62,259 nt of DNA from Youxingia wuxianensis (GTDB lineage Bacteria; Bacillota; Clostridia; Oscillospirales; Ruminococcaceae): positions 1 to 62,259 of the forward strand of contig NZ_JACRTD010000011.1 in assembly GCF_014385085.1 (NCBI RefSeq), given 5' to 3'. Below the pieces are notes generated by a model. It was not told where the DNA came from. It was given only the letters and a program-made list of their open reading frames with translations, and made no database searches. Below, piece by piece: positions 15,451 through 24,395 of this stretch (the stretch's first letter is position 1; each line of letters starts with the position of its first letter). Position numbers and translations under genes: made by a program.

Positions 15451-15937
15451 TTTTTATAGCCGCGCCTTGGTAAATCGAAGATTTCCTCCCGCCCATGGCG
15501 GGAAAACGCTCTGCGTTTTCAGGCGCTGGCTGCAAAGAGCATCCCAAGGTTTCGCTTTTGCGAAACCTTACCCGGACAGTGTCCGGCGCAAAACATCGTT
15601 TTGCGGGGATTTTTTATAGCCGCGCCTTGGTAAATCGAAGATTTCCCCCCGCCCATGGCGGCAAAACGCTCTGCGTTTTCAGGCGCTGGCTGCAAAGAGC
15701 ATCCCAAGGTTTCGCTTTTGCGAAACCTTACCCGGACAGTGTCCGGCGCAAAACATCGTTTTGCGGGGATTTTTTATAGCCGCGCCTTAGTAAATCGAAG
15801 ATTTCCTCCCGCCCATGGCGGGAAAACGCTCTGCGTTTTCAGGCGCTGGCTGCAAAGAGCATCCCAAGGTTTCGCTTTTGCGAAACCTTACCCGGACAGT
15901 GTCCGGCGCAAAACATCGTTTTGCGGGGATTTTTTAT
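15451..15937. repeat. Three tandem 160-bp hairpin-rich repeats
   Basis: Units at 15451-15610, 15611-15770 and 15771-15930 (plus a 7-nt start of a fourth) differ at only a few bases. Each unit holds a row of small inverted repeats: in unit 1, AAATC/GATTT (15472-15484), TCCCGCC/GGCGGGA (15487-15503), GAAAACGC/GCGTTTTC (15502-15520), AAGGTTTCGC/GCGAAACCTT (15546-15569), CCGGAC/GTCCGG (15572-15586) and CGCAAAAC/GTTTTGCG (15587-15605). Most loops are exactly three bases. The units end in GGGGATTTTTTAT, which could act as a weak terminator tail. No ORF is credible. Near-identity indicates recent amplification or ongoing homogenisation. Confidence 0.92.
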
Positions 15938-16050
15938 TTCTCTAATACCTATGCAAAAATAAGAAAATTTCATACGCCTGGTTGAAAAAACATAAACTCC
16001 ATGGTACACTGAAAACAATTATTGGGAGACAAAATATAGGGGGACAAAAT

Positions 16051-16677
16051 ATGAAAACAATCTTATGTTACGGCGACAGCAATACTTGGGGATATCATGC
16101 GGAAGAGGATGGGGCCCGCTATCCTTTTGATGTACGCTGGACCGGGCGGCTGGCCAAGGCGCTGGGCAGCGGCTACCGGGTGATTGAAGAGGGACTCAAC
16201 GGGCGCAGTATTGGATTTGAGGATACGATTGAGCCTTACCGCAACGGTTACGATTATGTAATCCCCTGTATTTTGACCCATGAGCCTATTGACCTTATGG
16301 TGATTATGCTGGGCACTAACGATACCAAAGGAAGATATGCCCTCACCCCTTCGGAGATTTCCTATGAAATGGAAAACTTTCTTCAGCGGGTAAAATCCCA
16401 GTTTATGTGGGACCGCCAAGGGGCGGATATTCTGCTGGTTTCCCCGGCTCTGTTCGGCGATGGGGAAATTGAGGAAGAATTCGGGGATGCTGCCCGGCAG
16501 AAAGCGAAAAAGCTAGCGCCTTACTTTAAACAGCTGGCAGAGGACTACGGATGTTTTTTCCTGGACGCAGGAGAGCTGATCAAGGCCCACGGATGCGACA
16601 ATATCCATTTTTCTCCGGAGGATCACCGGCTGTTCGCCTTGGAAATTGAAAATAAAATTAGGGAGATTTTTGCCTGA
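16051..16677 (+). CDS. SGNH/GDSL-family hydrolase (arylesterase/acetylesterase-like)
   Basis: A 208-aa SGNH hydrolase with block I 'CYGDSNTWGY' (nucleophile Ser), Gly in 'EGLNGRS', block III 'MLGTNDTKG' (Asn) and block V 'DNIHFSPEDH' (Asp/His). The layout matches small intracellular arylesterases and acetyl-xylan esterases, which remove acetyl groups from sugars. No signal peptide. The ATG 16051 follows AGGGGG; an earlier ATG at 15982 has no ribosome site. Confidence 0.88.
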   Translation: MKTILCYGDSNTWGYHAEEDGARYPFDVRWTGRLAKALGSGYRVIEEGLNGRSIGFEDTIEPYRNGYDYVIPCILTHEPIDLMVIMLGTNDTKGRYALTPSEISYEMENFLQRVKSQFMWDRQGADILLVSPALFGDGEIEEEFGDAARQKAKKLAPYFKQLAEDYGCFFLDAGELIKAHGCDNIHFSPEDHRLFALEIENKIREIFA

Positions 16678-16693
16678 TTTCTCTTTTAGTATT

Positions 16694-16720
16694 GCCCGGA
16701 AAGAATTTTTCTTTCCGGGC
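16694..16720. terminator. Bidirectional terminator
   Basis: Stem GCCCGGAAAGAA / TTCTTTCCGGGC with a 3-nt T loop, followed by T-rich sequence; between the convergent hydrolase and lipid kinase genes. Confidence 0.85.
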
Positions 16721-16730
16721 AGTTTGCTTT

Positions 16731-17627
16731 TTATTTAAATTTTCCCACCACAATAGGGATAGCCTTGTGTTTGTTCTCTATTGTTACCTGATTAAACCGT
16801 CCCCCAAATTCGCCGTCCAAGGTCCAGGGGACCTCTTCCTGGGAGGTGATATGGATACGGGACGCTTTCAAAGAACGAACGAAATCTGACTTCTTTTCCA
16901 ACCCGATTAAATAATGAACGAGGGTTTGCAGCTGCGCCAGATTTTCCGGCATTTTGATCAGGGATACCTCGAACAGTCCGTCGTCCATAGAGACATCCCG
17001 CAGGTTCATCCCCTGAAAACCGCCGATAGAAGTGGAATTGGCAGCCATACCAAACAGAAAATCGTCCTCGATAACACAGGTTTCCGTTTCCACCCGCAGG
17101 CGATAAGATTTCAGCTGCGGCAGATGTTTAATCCCCTCCAGAAAATACGCCAGCCTTCCCAGCACATTCTTAAAGGACTGGGGAGTGTCGTACGCCACGT
17201 CGGTAAACGCCCCAAAAGCGGCTACATAGGTAAAATATTCTTGATTGAAACTGCCCACATCACAATGAAAAACTACGCCGTCCATAGCCGTCTGAGCGGC
17301 TTTAAGCATATTTTTCGGAATATGGAGACTGGAAGCAAAATCGTTGACCGTCCCAGCTGGGAGATACCCCAGCGCCGGACGCTTTTCACAGTCCATCAGC
17401 CCGGATACCGTTTCATTGAGAGTAGCGTCTCCGCCGCAACACACGATCATATGATAATTTTTGGCTTCCTTTTGAACAATTTGTGTGGCGTCGGATTTCT
17501 TCTGGGTAGGGTGGACAGTGACGGTATACCCGTATTTGGTAAACAGATCGATAATTCCCAAAAGCTGACTTTTGACAGCCCCTTTTCCCGCCATAGGATT
17601 TACCACAAACAGTAATTTCTTTTTCAT
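16731..17627 (-). CDS. Diacylglycerol/lipid kinase family protein (DagK/YegS-like)
   Basis: A 298-aa protein with the catalytic domain 'VVNPMAGKG' at the N-terminus and the nucleotide loop 'CCGGDATLNETVSGL'. The usual GGDGT has Ala for the second Gly. 'LPAGTVNDFA' matches the G-T-x-N-D-x-A motif. The C-terminal half is the beta-sandwich of YegS-type kinases. It would phosphorylate diacylglycerol or a related lipid at the membrane face. It follows the glycerate kinase gene by 18 bp in the same direction, so the two are co-transcribed. Confidence 0.9.
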   Translation of the reverse strand: MKKKLLFVVNPMAGKGAVKSQLLGIIDLFTKYGYTVTVHPTQKKSDATQIVQKEAKNYHMIVCCGGDATLNETVSGLMDCEKRPALGYLPAGTVNDFASSLHIPKNMLKAAQTAMDGVVFHCDVGSFNQEYFTYVAAFGAFTDVAYDTPQSFKNVLGRLAYFLEGIKHLPQLKSYRLRVETETCVIEDDFLFGMAANSTSIGGFQGMNLRDVSMDDGLFEVSLIKMPENLAQLQTLVHYLIGLEKKSDFVRSLKASRIHITSQEEVPWTLDGEFGGRFNQVTIENKHKAIPIVVGKFK

Positions 17628-17645
17628 GCGTTTCTATTCTCCCTT

Positions 17646-18788
17646 TTAAAAAGGATGCTTTTTTATAGCCTTCATTAAACGGAGCACGTCTTCCAATGTA
17701 TGCTGATAATCTTCATAACTGCGTTGTTTGGCCTCTGCCCGGGGTACAGCCAGCCGGTTGATAGAAAAGATGGCGCTGACTCCCTGCTCATATGCGCCGT
17801 ATGCGTCGTCCGCCACATCGCCGACAATAGCAATCACCGGAACATTTTGTTTTTTTGCCCGACGGGCTACCCCAATCACGACTTTTCCCTTTAAGCTTTG
17901 GCTGTCAATTTTACCTTCCCCAGTAATCACCAGATCGCAGCCCTCCAGCTTCTGATCAAATCCCACCAGATCCAGTACAGTTTCAATGCCGGATTTCAGT
18001 CTGGCCCCGAAGAAAGCGATGGCTCCTGCGCCCATCGCTCCTGCAGCCCCGGTTCCAGGGACCCGCCCCAGGGAAGGGATATTCAACTGAGACTGCAAAA
18101 CAGTATCAAACGCCCGCAGGTTTTTATCCAGCATAGCTGTCATTTCCTCGGAAGCACCCTTTTGGGGAGCGAATATATAGGCGGCGCCGGCAGGACCATA
18201 CATAGGGTTTTCAATATCACACATAGCAGTGACAGCACAATTTTTTAACAGTTCTTTTGCCGGGGAAATATCAATCTTGGCAATTTGATCCAGAGAGGCC
18301 CCCACAGGAAGAAACTTTTCTCCCCGGCTGTTATAAAACTCTACTCCCATTGCGGCGGCGCAGCCGCAGCCGCCGTCGTTGGTGGCACTGCCTCCCAGAC
18401 CGAGAATAATATGGGCTGCCCCTTGGCTGACCGCGTGGCGCATTAGTTCCCCCACACCATAAGTAGTAGTAAGGGAGGGGTTTTTCTTTCCGTAGGTTAA
18501 AGGAAGTCCTGCGGCGGCCGACATTTCGATTACGGCAGTAGCTCCAAAACGGGCATAGCTGGCCTCGATGGTTTCCTGATATGGGCCGTGCACCGGAAGA
18601 GTAATTTTCTGTCCGGGCAGCGCCCGCAGAAAACATTCCACCGTACCTTCTCCGCCGTCGGCGACTGGAAGGGCGATAACTTCACAATCAGGGAAAAAGC
18701 GGCTGATGGAATTTGCGGCTACTTCACAAATAGTCATAGAACTTAACGATCCTTTAAAAGAATCGGAAATTACAATACATTTTTTCAT
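17646..18788 (-). CDS. Glycerate kinase (GarK/GlxK family)
   Basis: A 380-aa glycerate kinase: 'ISDSFKGSLSSMTICEVAANSI' at the N-terminus, 'VADGGEGTVECFL', 'LGLGGSATNDGGCGCAAAMG' and 'DLVITGEGKIDSQSLKGKV' are hallmark segments. It converts D-glycerate to 2- or 3-phosphoglycerate. Start at 18788 (GGAGG 5 nt upstream) rather than 18812. First gene of a two-gene unit with the lipid kinase. Confidence 0.93.
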   Translation of the reverse strand: MKKCIVISDSFKGSLSSMTICEVAANSISRFFPDCEVIALPVADGGEGTVECFLRALPGQKITLPVHGPYQETIEASYARFGATAVIEMSAAAGLPLTYGKKNPSLTTTYGVGELMRHAVSQGAAHIILGLGGSATNDGGCGCAAAMGVEFYNSRGEKFLPVGASLDQIAKIDISPAKELLKNCAVTAMCDIENPMYGPAGAAYIFAPQKGASEEMTAMLDKNLRAFDTVLQSQLNIPSLGRVPGTGAAGAMGAGAIAFFGARLKSGIETVLDLVGFDQKLEGCDLVITGEGKIDSQSLKGKVVIGVARRAKKQNVPVIAIVGDVADDAYGAYEQGVSAIFSINRLAVPRAEAKQRSYEDYQHTLEDVLRLMKAIKKHPF

Positions 18789-18899
18789 AGGTTCCTCCAC
18801 AAGAATGGACATTACAGCACTTAATTATAGCATAAACCAAATTTAATCACAATTCATCTTACATTCGTAAATTAGCAAAACGCTTTCCTCCCTTTTTCA

Positions 18900-18928
18900 T
18901 TGAAGATCAAATGAAAATGTACTATAAT
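18900..18928 (+). promoter_or_regulatory. Promoter of the LiaF-like operon
   Basis: TTGAAG (18900-18905), 17-nt spacer, TATAAT (18923-18928), about 52 nt ahead of the ATG. Confidence 0.65.
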
Positions 18929-18980
18929 AAAACAGCAGAAAACGATGGTTTAAGTTTTGACCGCAGAGAGGAATATATTT

Positions 18981-19670
18981 ATGAAAAATAGAAGAGCAGA
19001 TTGGATTTGGGGAGTTGCGTTTATTCTTTTAGGCGTAGGCTTTGCAGGAAACGCTTTTGGAATATGGGATTTTAATTTATTTTTTGATGGTTGGTGGACA
19101 CTGTTTTTAATTGTTCCTTGTGTTTTCAGTATCATAACCAGTGGATTTCATACAGGGCCGGTAGTAGGCTTAATCGTCGGTGTAATGCTGCTGTTGTCCG
19201 CGCAGGGAATTGTAGACTGGAATATTTTCAGAAAATTAATTTTACCGGCGGTATTTGTCCTGATCGGTTTGCAAATCTTGCTCTCCAACCGTGGAAAACG
19301 TCAGGAGCAGCCTGCGTCGCCGGCCTTTGAAACCAACGGCAGAATGCCGGGAGACGAATATTTTGCCGCGTTCGGCGCGAGAAAAGCGGCAATCAATAAT
19401 GAAACTTTCCACAACGCTAACGCTACGGCGGTATTTGGAAGCGTGGAGCTGGATTTAAGAAATGCGTTAATCAACGAGGACATTATCATCTCCGCTACGG
19501 CAGTTTTTGGCGGGGTTGAGATATTTTTGCCCTCCGATGTCAAGGTACAGGTGGCCAGCACCCCTATCTTCGGCGGAGTTTCCAATAAGGCGGCCGGCTC
19601 CCAGGCGGTCAACGCGCCAACGGTTTATGTGAAGGCTATTTGTATGTTTGGAGGGGTGGATATCAAATGA
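18981..19670 (+). CDS. LiaF-like membrane protein (cell-wall stress response)
   Basis: A 229-aa protein. Four hydrophobic segments (about residues 8-105, 'WIWGVAFILLGVGFAGNAFG') form a LiaF-type transmembrane domain, followed by a beta-rich domain (about 130-229) with repeated 'AVFGSVEL', 'AVFGGVEIFLP' and 'IFGGVSN' turns characteristic of the LiaF C-terminal domain. LiaF proteins hold the LiaS sensor inactive; no LiaRS pair is visible here. It overlaps the next gene by 4 bp (ATGA), so they are coupled. Confidence 0.8.
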   Translation: MKNRRADWIWGVAFILLGVGFAGNAFGIWDFNLFFDGWWTLFLIVPCVFSIITSGFHTGPVVGLIVGVMLLLSAQGIVDWNIFRKLILPAVFVLIGLQILLSNRGKRQEQPASPAFETNGRMPGDEYFAAFGARKAAINNETFHNANATAVFGSVELDLRNALINEDIIISATAVFGGVEIFLPSDVKVQVASTPIFGGVSNKAAGSQAVNAPTVYVKAICMFGGVDIK

Positions 19671-20590
19671 ATGGGACGCAAAAACTGATTAAATACCTAG
19701 CGATGGCTTTGGCGGCGGTATTAGCGGTAGGCATTATTGCTGTGATTATTCGGGTAGGAGTAGAGATTGCGGCTTCTGTTTTAGGGATGGAAAGCAGCTC
19801 TAATCGGGGAGATTTTCTGCAGGAATACGAGGGGATTTCATCCTTAGGCACTGAGAATAGTATAGGGATGGAAAGCAGCTTTAATCAGGGAGATTTTCTG
19901 CAGGAATACGAAGGGATTTCATCTTTGGACATTGAGAACGATATTGGATACCTGAATATAAAAATTGCCGAAGGGGATAAAATTAAGGTGGAGGCCAGCA
20001 ATATAAACGAGCGGTTTTTTGTCAAAGCACAAGGACATACATTAAAAATTAAAAATGAAGAACCCAGCGAAAAGATATTCACCAAAGAAGAACGCAGAGA
20101 TGATTGTGTGATCAATTTATATCTTCCTAAGGATTTTGTCGCCCAAGAAATGGAGATTGAGCAAGACGCCGGAGTAATCAATATTGAACGGCTTTACGCC
20201 AATGAACTGGAGATTGACGGAGGGGCCGGAAGCATGGAAGGCACGGACATTAAGGCCAACAGAGTGCAGCTCAGCGCCGGGATGGGGGAATGGATTTTAA
20301 CACAGGTGCAGCTTAACAATCTGGAGCTGGAAACTGGCGTGGGCAGTACTCAAATCACTGGGATAGTAACCGGCAGAAGCTCAATTGAGTGCGGCGTAGG
20401 AGAGGTGATTTTAAATCTCAATCAGCCAAAAAGCGATTTCGGATATAAAATCAGAGAAGGTATTGGGCAGGTAACTTTTAACGGGGAGACAGTTTCCCCC
20501 AGAATATTTGAAAACCCCAATGGGGCGCATTTTTTGGAAATTCAGGGCGGCATAGGCGCGGTAGACGTCACCTTTGCCGACGCAGCGTAA
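19667..20590 (+). CDS. Membrane-anchored DUF4097/adhesin-like beta-helix protein with an internal duplication
   Basis: A 307-aa protein. It has an N-terminal membrane anchor (about 10-37, hydrophobic), then two 27-residue copies of 'GMESS-N-GDFLQEYEGISSL' encoded by near-identical 81-bp units, then a repetitive beta-rich region ('IEQDAGVINIERL', 'LEIDGGAGSMEGTDI', 'LELETGVGSTQITGI', 'IECGVGEVILNL') of the DUF4097/adhesin-like right-handed helix type. The ATG overlaps the liaF-like stop. It probably faces outside and pairs with the LiaF-like protein in envelope sensing (inference). Confidence 0.75.
   Translation: MNGTQKLIKYLAMALAAVLAVGIIAVIIRVGVEIAASVLGMESSSNRGDFLQEYEGISSLGTENSIGMESSFNQGDFLQEYEGISSLDIENDIGYLNIKIAEGDKIKVEASNINERFFVKAQGHTLKIKNEEPSEKIFTKEERRDDCVINLYLPKDFVAQEMEIEQDAGVINIERLYANELEIDGGAGSMEGTDIKANRVQLSAGMGEWILTQVQLNNLELETGVGSTQITGIVTGRSSIECGVGEVILNLNQPKSDFGYKIREGIGQVTFNGETVSPRIFENPNGAHFLEIQGGIGAVDVTFADAA
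19784..19945 (+). repeat. In-frame 81-bp tandem duplication
   Basis: Copy 1 is 19784-19864 and copy 2 is 19865-19945. They encode near-identical 27-residue units just after the membrane anchor of the adhesin-like protein. Confidence 0.9.
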
Positions 20591-20651
20591 TCCAAAAGAC
20601 AAAAAAGGAGGCTGGCAAGAGCTTCCTTTCTTTGGCAAAGGGGAAGAAAAT

Positions 20652-21350
20652 ATGATGTGGGAAAAGGATATTTTAGGGCGAAAAGCTTTTATGAACGGTG
20701 AAATAGATCTCCGGCGCTCCCGCCGAAAGACTCTTTCTTTGCGGGTAACGCAGGACGGAATAGTACAGATAAGGGCCCCTGGGGGCATGCCCCAGGAAGT
20801 CATAGCCGCTTTCATTAAAAAACACGAGACCTGGCTGAGACTTCACCAGCAGCAAGCGCTCGCCAAAAAACGGCGCCGGGAAGCGTTTGAGTTTGAAGAA
20901 GGACAGAAGCTGCTTTATCTGGGAAAGGAAATCCCGATTGTATTGTCCCAGGAAAAAATCGGCGTTTTTGAGGGAGAATTTTGCCTCCCATTGGAAAAAG
21001 AAAACAGGTCTCTGGCGGCAAAACAGTGGATTTCGCAACAGGGGCTTTTATTGGCGCAGCAGAAAGCGGCTTATTTTTCCTCCCAGATGGGCGTAACCCC
21101 CGCTGGGATTAAAATTACGCAGGCCGAAAAACGGTGGGGTTCTTGTTCGGGAAAAAACCGCCTGTGTTTTTCTTACCGGCTGTTCTGCCTGCCGCTGGAA
21201 ACGGTGGAGGCAGTGATTGTACATGAGCTGGCTCATATCCGGGAGCACAACCATTCCCCCAGATTTTACAAAACGATACAGGCAGTGTTGCCGGATTATA
21301 AACAGCGGTGTATTCCTTTAAAGGAATTTGAACATATCGGAAAGGCTTAA
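20652..21350 (+). CDS. YgjP-like zinc metallopeptidase domain protein
   Basis: A 232-aa protein of the YgjP/DUF45 (M48-like) family. The HExxH zinc motif is present as 'VHELAHIREHNHSPRFY', with a third His nearby, preceded by 'EKRWGSCSGKNRLCFSYRL'. N-terminal 'RRSRRKTLSLRV' is typical. Cytosolic; often found with type I restriction loci in other genomes but not here. Start 20652 has GGGGAAGA upstream; an earlier ATG would overlap the previous gene. Confidence 0.88.
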   Translation: MMWEKDILGRKAFMNGEIDLRRSRRKTLSLRVTQDGIVQIRAPGGMPQEVIAAFIKKHETWLRLHQQQALAKKRRREAFEFEEGQKLLYLGKEIPIVLSQEKIGVFEGEFCLPLEKENRSLAAKQWISQQGLLLAQQKAAYFSSQMGVTPAGIKITQAEKRWGSCSGKNRLCFSYRLFCLPLETVEAVIVHELAHIREHNHSPRFYKTIQAVLPDYKQRCIPLKEFEHIGKA

Positions 21351-21363
21351 TTTAGGAGGAAAT

Positions 21364-22995
21364 ATGGATACCATATTTTACAATGGAAAAATAAAAACCA
21401 TGGATTCCCACTATCCGCTGGCGTCGGCAGTAGCGGTAAAAGACGGGCTGATTGCGGCGATTGGCGGAGAAGAGCTCCTTGCGTTCAAAACGCCGACTTC
21501 CCGGCTGGTGGATTTAAAAGGGCGTCTGATGCTTCCTGGTTTCGGGGACAGTCATATGCACGCCCTGGAATTTGGGGAGAGTCTGGTTAATGTGGATTTA
21601 AACAGGTGTTCCTCCATTGAACAAATGATTGCCACAGTGAAAAGCTTTATTCTTGATTTGAGTATTCCAGCGGGGGGATATGTAGTAGGGCGAGGATGGG
21701 ATCAGGAGATATTTGCGGAAAAAAGACTGCCTACTCGATGGGATCTAGACCGGATTTCTACCCGGCATCCAATTGTTCTCACCCGTACCTGCGGCCATAT
21801 GGCCGTAGCCAACAGCAAGGCGCTGGAGATATATGGAATTACTGCCCATACCCCTCAGCCGGAGGGCGGCGCGTTCCAAGTGGACGAATATGGGGAGCCT
21901 ACGGGGATATTCACCGAACTGGCGATCAACTTGGTGGCGCCGAACAGGACCAATATATCCGTGGAGGACAGCAAGGAGAGTATCCTGCGGGCGCTGGAGT
22001 ATGCCTCTTCCAAAGGGATTACCTCCATACACACGGAGGACTTGGCGTCCTGTCCGGGGGTGGATTATCAGGTGATTTTGGACGCGTACGAGCAGCTCGC
22101 CCAAGAAGGCCGCCTACCGGTGCGCATCTATGAGCAGTGTCTGCTTTCCAGCTGTGAGGAGCTGGAGGGGTTTATCAATAAAGGATATATTCAGGGAATC
22201 GGAGATGAATTTTTTAAGATCGGCCCGCTGAAAATTATTATTGACGGTTCTTTAGGCGCCCGCACCGCGTATATGCGCGTGCCGTATAAAGATGATCCTT
22301 CCACCCGGGGCATTGAGGTGGTTAACCAGAAAGAGCTGAATGAATTGGTGCTGTGTGCCCAGCGTCATTATCTGTCGGTGGCCATTCATGCGATTGGGGA
22401 CAAAGCTGTTGAAATGGCGTTGGACAGTATTGAACACGCCCAGGAGCAATGCCCTCACGGGGATCTTCGCCATGGGATTGTTCATTGCCAGATTACGGAT
22501 CATGCGCTGCTGGAAAGATTTTCCCAGCTTGGCGTGCAGGCGTATATCCAGCCAGTGTTTGTAGCAAGTGATATGTATATAGCGTCTGTCCGGGTGGGAA
22601 AAGAGCTGGCCCGTACCAGCTATAACTGGAGATCACTATATGAGTTGGGAGTGCACATATCCGGCGGTTCTGACTGCCCGATTGCGCCCTTGGATGTCCT
22701 GCAAGGGATTTATTGCGCTGTTACACGCAAAGATTTGAACGGAAACCCGCCTGAGGGCTGGTATCCTGAGCAGTGCCTAAGTGTGGAACAAGCGGTGGAA
22801 CTGTATACAAAAAATGTAGCCTGGGCATCCTATGAGGAAAAAATGAAAGGGACGATTTCCTTTGGCAAATATGCGGATATGGTAGTGTTGGATCAGGACA
22901 TCTTCCAGCTTTCCCCGGAAGAAATTTTAACCGTAAACGTGGATATGACTATTATGGACGGGGTGATCCGCTACCTGAGAGAGGAAGAAAAATAA
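21364..22995 (+). CDS. YtcJ-type metal-dependent amidohydrolase (intact active site)
   Basis: A 543-aa amidohydrolase-3 family enzyme with all expected landmarks: 'GFGDSHMHALE' (HxH), 'IIIDGSLGARTAYM', 'AIHAIGDKAVEMAL', 'RHGIVHCQ' and 'SGGSDCPIAPLD', and the C-terminal 'GKYADMVVLDQD'. Start 21364 has AGGAGG just upstream. It hydrolyses an amide or related bond in an unknown substrate. It follows the YgjP gene closely and precedes cinA by 20 bp, so it may share a transcript. It is a useful reference for the altered relative at 183-1751. Confidence 0.88.
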   Translation: MDTIFYNGKIKTMDSHYPLASAVAVKDGLIAAIGGEELLAFKTPTSRLVDLKGRLMLPGFGDSHMHALEFGESLVNVDLNRCSSIEQMIATVKSFILDLSIPAGGYVVGRGWDQEIFAEKRLPTRWDLDRISTRHPIVLTRTCGHMAVANSKALEIYGITAHTPQPEGGAFQVDEYGEPTGIFTELAINLVAPNRTNISVEDSKESILRALEYASSKGITSIHTEDLASCPGVDYQVILDAYEQLAQEGRLPVRIYEQCLLSSCEELEGFINKGYIQGIGDEFFKIGPLKIIIDGSLGARTAYMRVPYKDDPSTRGIEVVNQKELNELVLCAQRHYLSVAIHAIGDKAVEMALDSIEHAQEQCPHGDLRHGIVHCQITDHALLERFSQLGVQAYIQPVFVASDMYIASVRVGKELARTSYNWRSLYELGVHISGGSDCPIAPLDVLQGIYCAVTRKDLNGNPPEGWYPEQCLSVEQAVELYTKNVAWASYEEKMKGTISFGKYADMVVLDQDIFQLSPEEILTVNVDMTIMDGVIRYLREEEK

Positions 22996-23015
22996 TAACT
23001 AAGAAGGCGATTAAT

Positions 23016-24275
23016 ATGAAAAAAGACAGTGCGGAAATTTTGTGTGTAGGAACGGAGATTTTGCTGGGGAATATTGTAAATACCAATTCTGCCGTGATCT
23101 CCCGGGGACTAGCGCAGCTGGGAATTAATATGTATCATCATACGGTGGTAGGGGATAATCCTCAACGGCTGAAAGAAGCTTTGGAAATTGCGTTTTCCCG
23201 CAATAATATTGTTATTACCACCGGAGGATTGGGGCCCACTTACGATGATTTAACCAAAGAAACAATCGCGGAGTATTTCGGCGTACCGCTAGAACTGCAT
23301 TCGCCGTCCCTTGTACTGATTAAAGATTTTTTTAAGAGGATCGGCCGGGAAATGACTGAAAACAACATTAAACAGGCGCTGCTTCCCAAGGGCTGTATTG
23401 TGCTGGAAAATCACAACGGTACCGCGCCGGGCGCGATTATCGAGGGGGAGGGCAGGACAGCGGTTATGCTGCCAGGCCCGCCCAGAGAAATGGAGCCGAT
23501 GTTCCGGGAACAGGTAATGCCCTATTTAGAAAAACGTTCCCAACAGGTGCTTCGTTCCCATTGCGTATATTTCTTCGGGATCGGGGAAAGCGCATTAGAA
23601 CAGCAGCTGCGGGAGAGAATGATTTCTATGGAAAATCCGACTCTTGCTCCTTACGCGAAAGACGGGGAAGTGATGCTGCGGGTGACCGCGTCGGCAAAGG
23701 ATGAAATGCAGGCGGAAGCGCTGCTCAAACCAGCGGTGGACCAGTTGGTAAAAGAGTTCCCAACACTGATTTATGGGGTTGATGTGGACAATTTACAAAC
23801 CGCGGCGGTTGGGGAACTTTCGAAGAAGGGGCTGAAAGTAGCTACGGCGGAAAGCTGTACTGGGGGCTATATTTCCAAGCGAATTACCGAGGTAGCGGGC
23901 AGCTCTCAGGTGTTTGACTGCGGGGTAACCAGTTATGCCAATGAGATAAAAGAAAAGGTGTTAGGGGTGTCCCATGAAACTCTCCAGACATATGGAGCCG
24001 TATCTCCCCAGACTGCCCGAGAAATGGCGCAGGGCGTGCGCGAGCTGGCGGGGGCGGATATCGGGGTTTCTACGACGGGGATTGCAGGACCGGGCGGCGG
24101 CACTCCTGAAAAACCCGTAGGTCTTGTGTATGTAGGGGTAAGCAGTCCTTGGCACAGCGAGGTGATTACCCTTCATCTGGCCCGGGGAAACTATGATAAC
24201 GAGCGGGAGCTGATCCGTTACCTTGCCGCATCTCACGCGCTGCATCTGGTGATAAAAACAGCTAAGTTAAAATAG
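23016..24275 (+). CDS. cinA: CinA (competence/damage-inducible protein A)
   Basis: A 419-aa two-domain CinA. The N-terminal MoaB-like domain (about 1-170) has 'GTEILLGNIVNTNS' and 'TTGGLGPTYDDLTKE'. The C-terminal PncC-type domain (about 260-415) has 'VATAESCTGGYISKRIT' and 'VSTTGIAGPGGGTPEKPVG'. The family hydrolyses ADP-ribose and/or deamidates NMN in pyridine-nucleotide recycling. AAGAAGG precedes the ATG. Confidence 0.95.
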   Translation: MKKDSAEILCVGTEILLGNIVNTNSAVISRGLAQLGINMYHHTVVGDNPQRLKEALEIAFSRNNIVITTGGLGPTYDDLTKETIAEYFGVPLELHSPSLVLIKDFFKRIGREMTENNIKQALLPKGCIVLENHNGTAPGAIIEGEGRTAVMLPGPPREMEPMFREQVMPYLEKRSQQVLRSHCVYFFGIGESALEQQLRERMISMENPTLAPYAKDGEVMLRVTASAKDEMQAEALLKPAVDQLVKEFPTLIYGVDVDNLQTAAVGELSKKGLKVATAESCTGGYISKRITEVAGSSQVFDCGVTSYANEIKEKVLGVSHETLQTYGAVSPQTAREMAQGVRELAGADIGVSTTGIAGPGGGTPEKPVGLVYVGVSSPWHSEVITLHLARGNYDNERELIRYLAASHALHLVIKTAKLK

Positions 24276-24337
24276 GATAGTTTTTTATGGGAAGAATATG
24301 CTGGAATAGTAAGTATTCTTTCGTAAAAAAGGAGAAA

Positions 24338-24381
24338 AATAAAAGCAAAGGAGTGTTGATGGCTTCTTTGCTTTTATTTTT
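24338..24381 (+). terminator. Terminator or attenuator between cinA and ldh
   Basis: AAAAGCAAAG pairs with CTTTGCTTTT (24341-24350 / 24366-24375), followed by TATTTTT. It ends 15 nt before the ldh ATG and overlaps its leader, so it could also act as an attenuator of ldh. Confidence 0.65.
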
Positions 24382-24395
24382 AAGGAGGAAAAAAG

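Noticed and set aside
15495..15945. Overlapping ORFs of 79-96 codons in the 160-bp repeats
   Set aside because: They arise from the repeat sequence, repeat themselves in each copy, lack ribosome sites and run through consecutive hairpins.
15425..15950. CRISPR array
   Set aside because: The repeats are 160 bp, contiguous, without unique spacers, and no cas gene is nearby.
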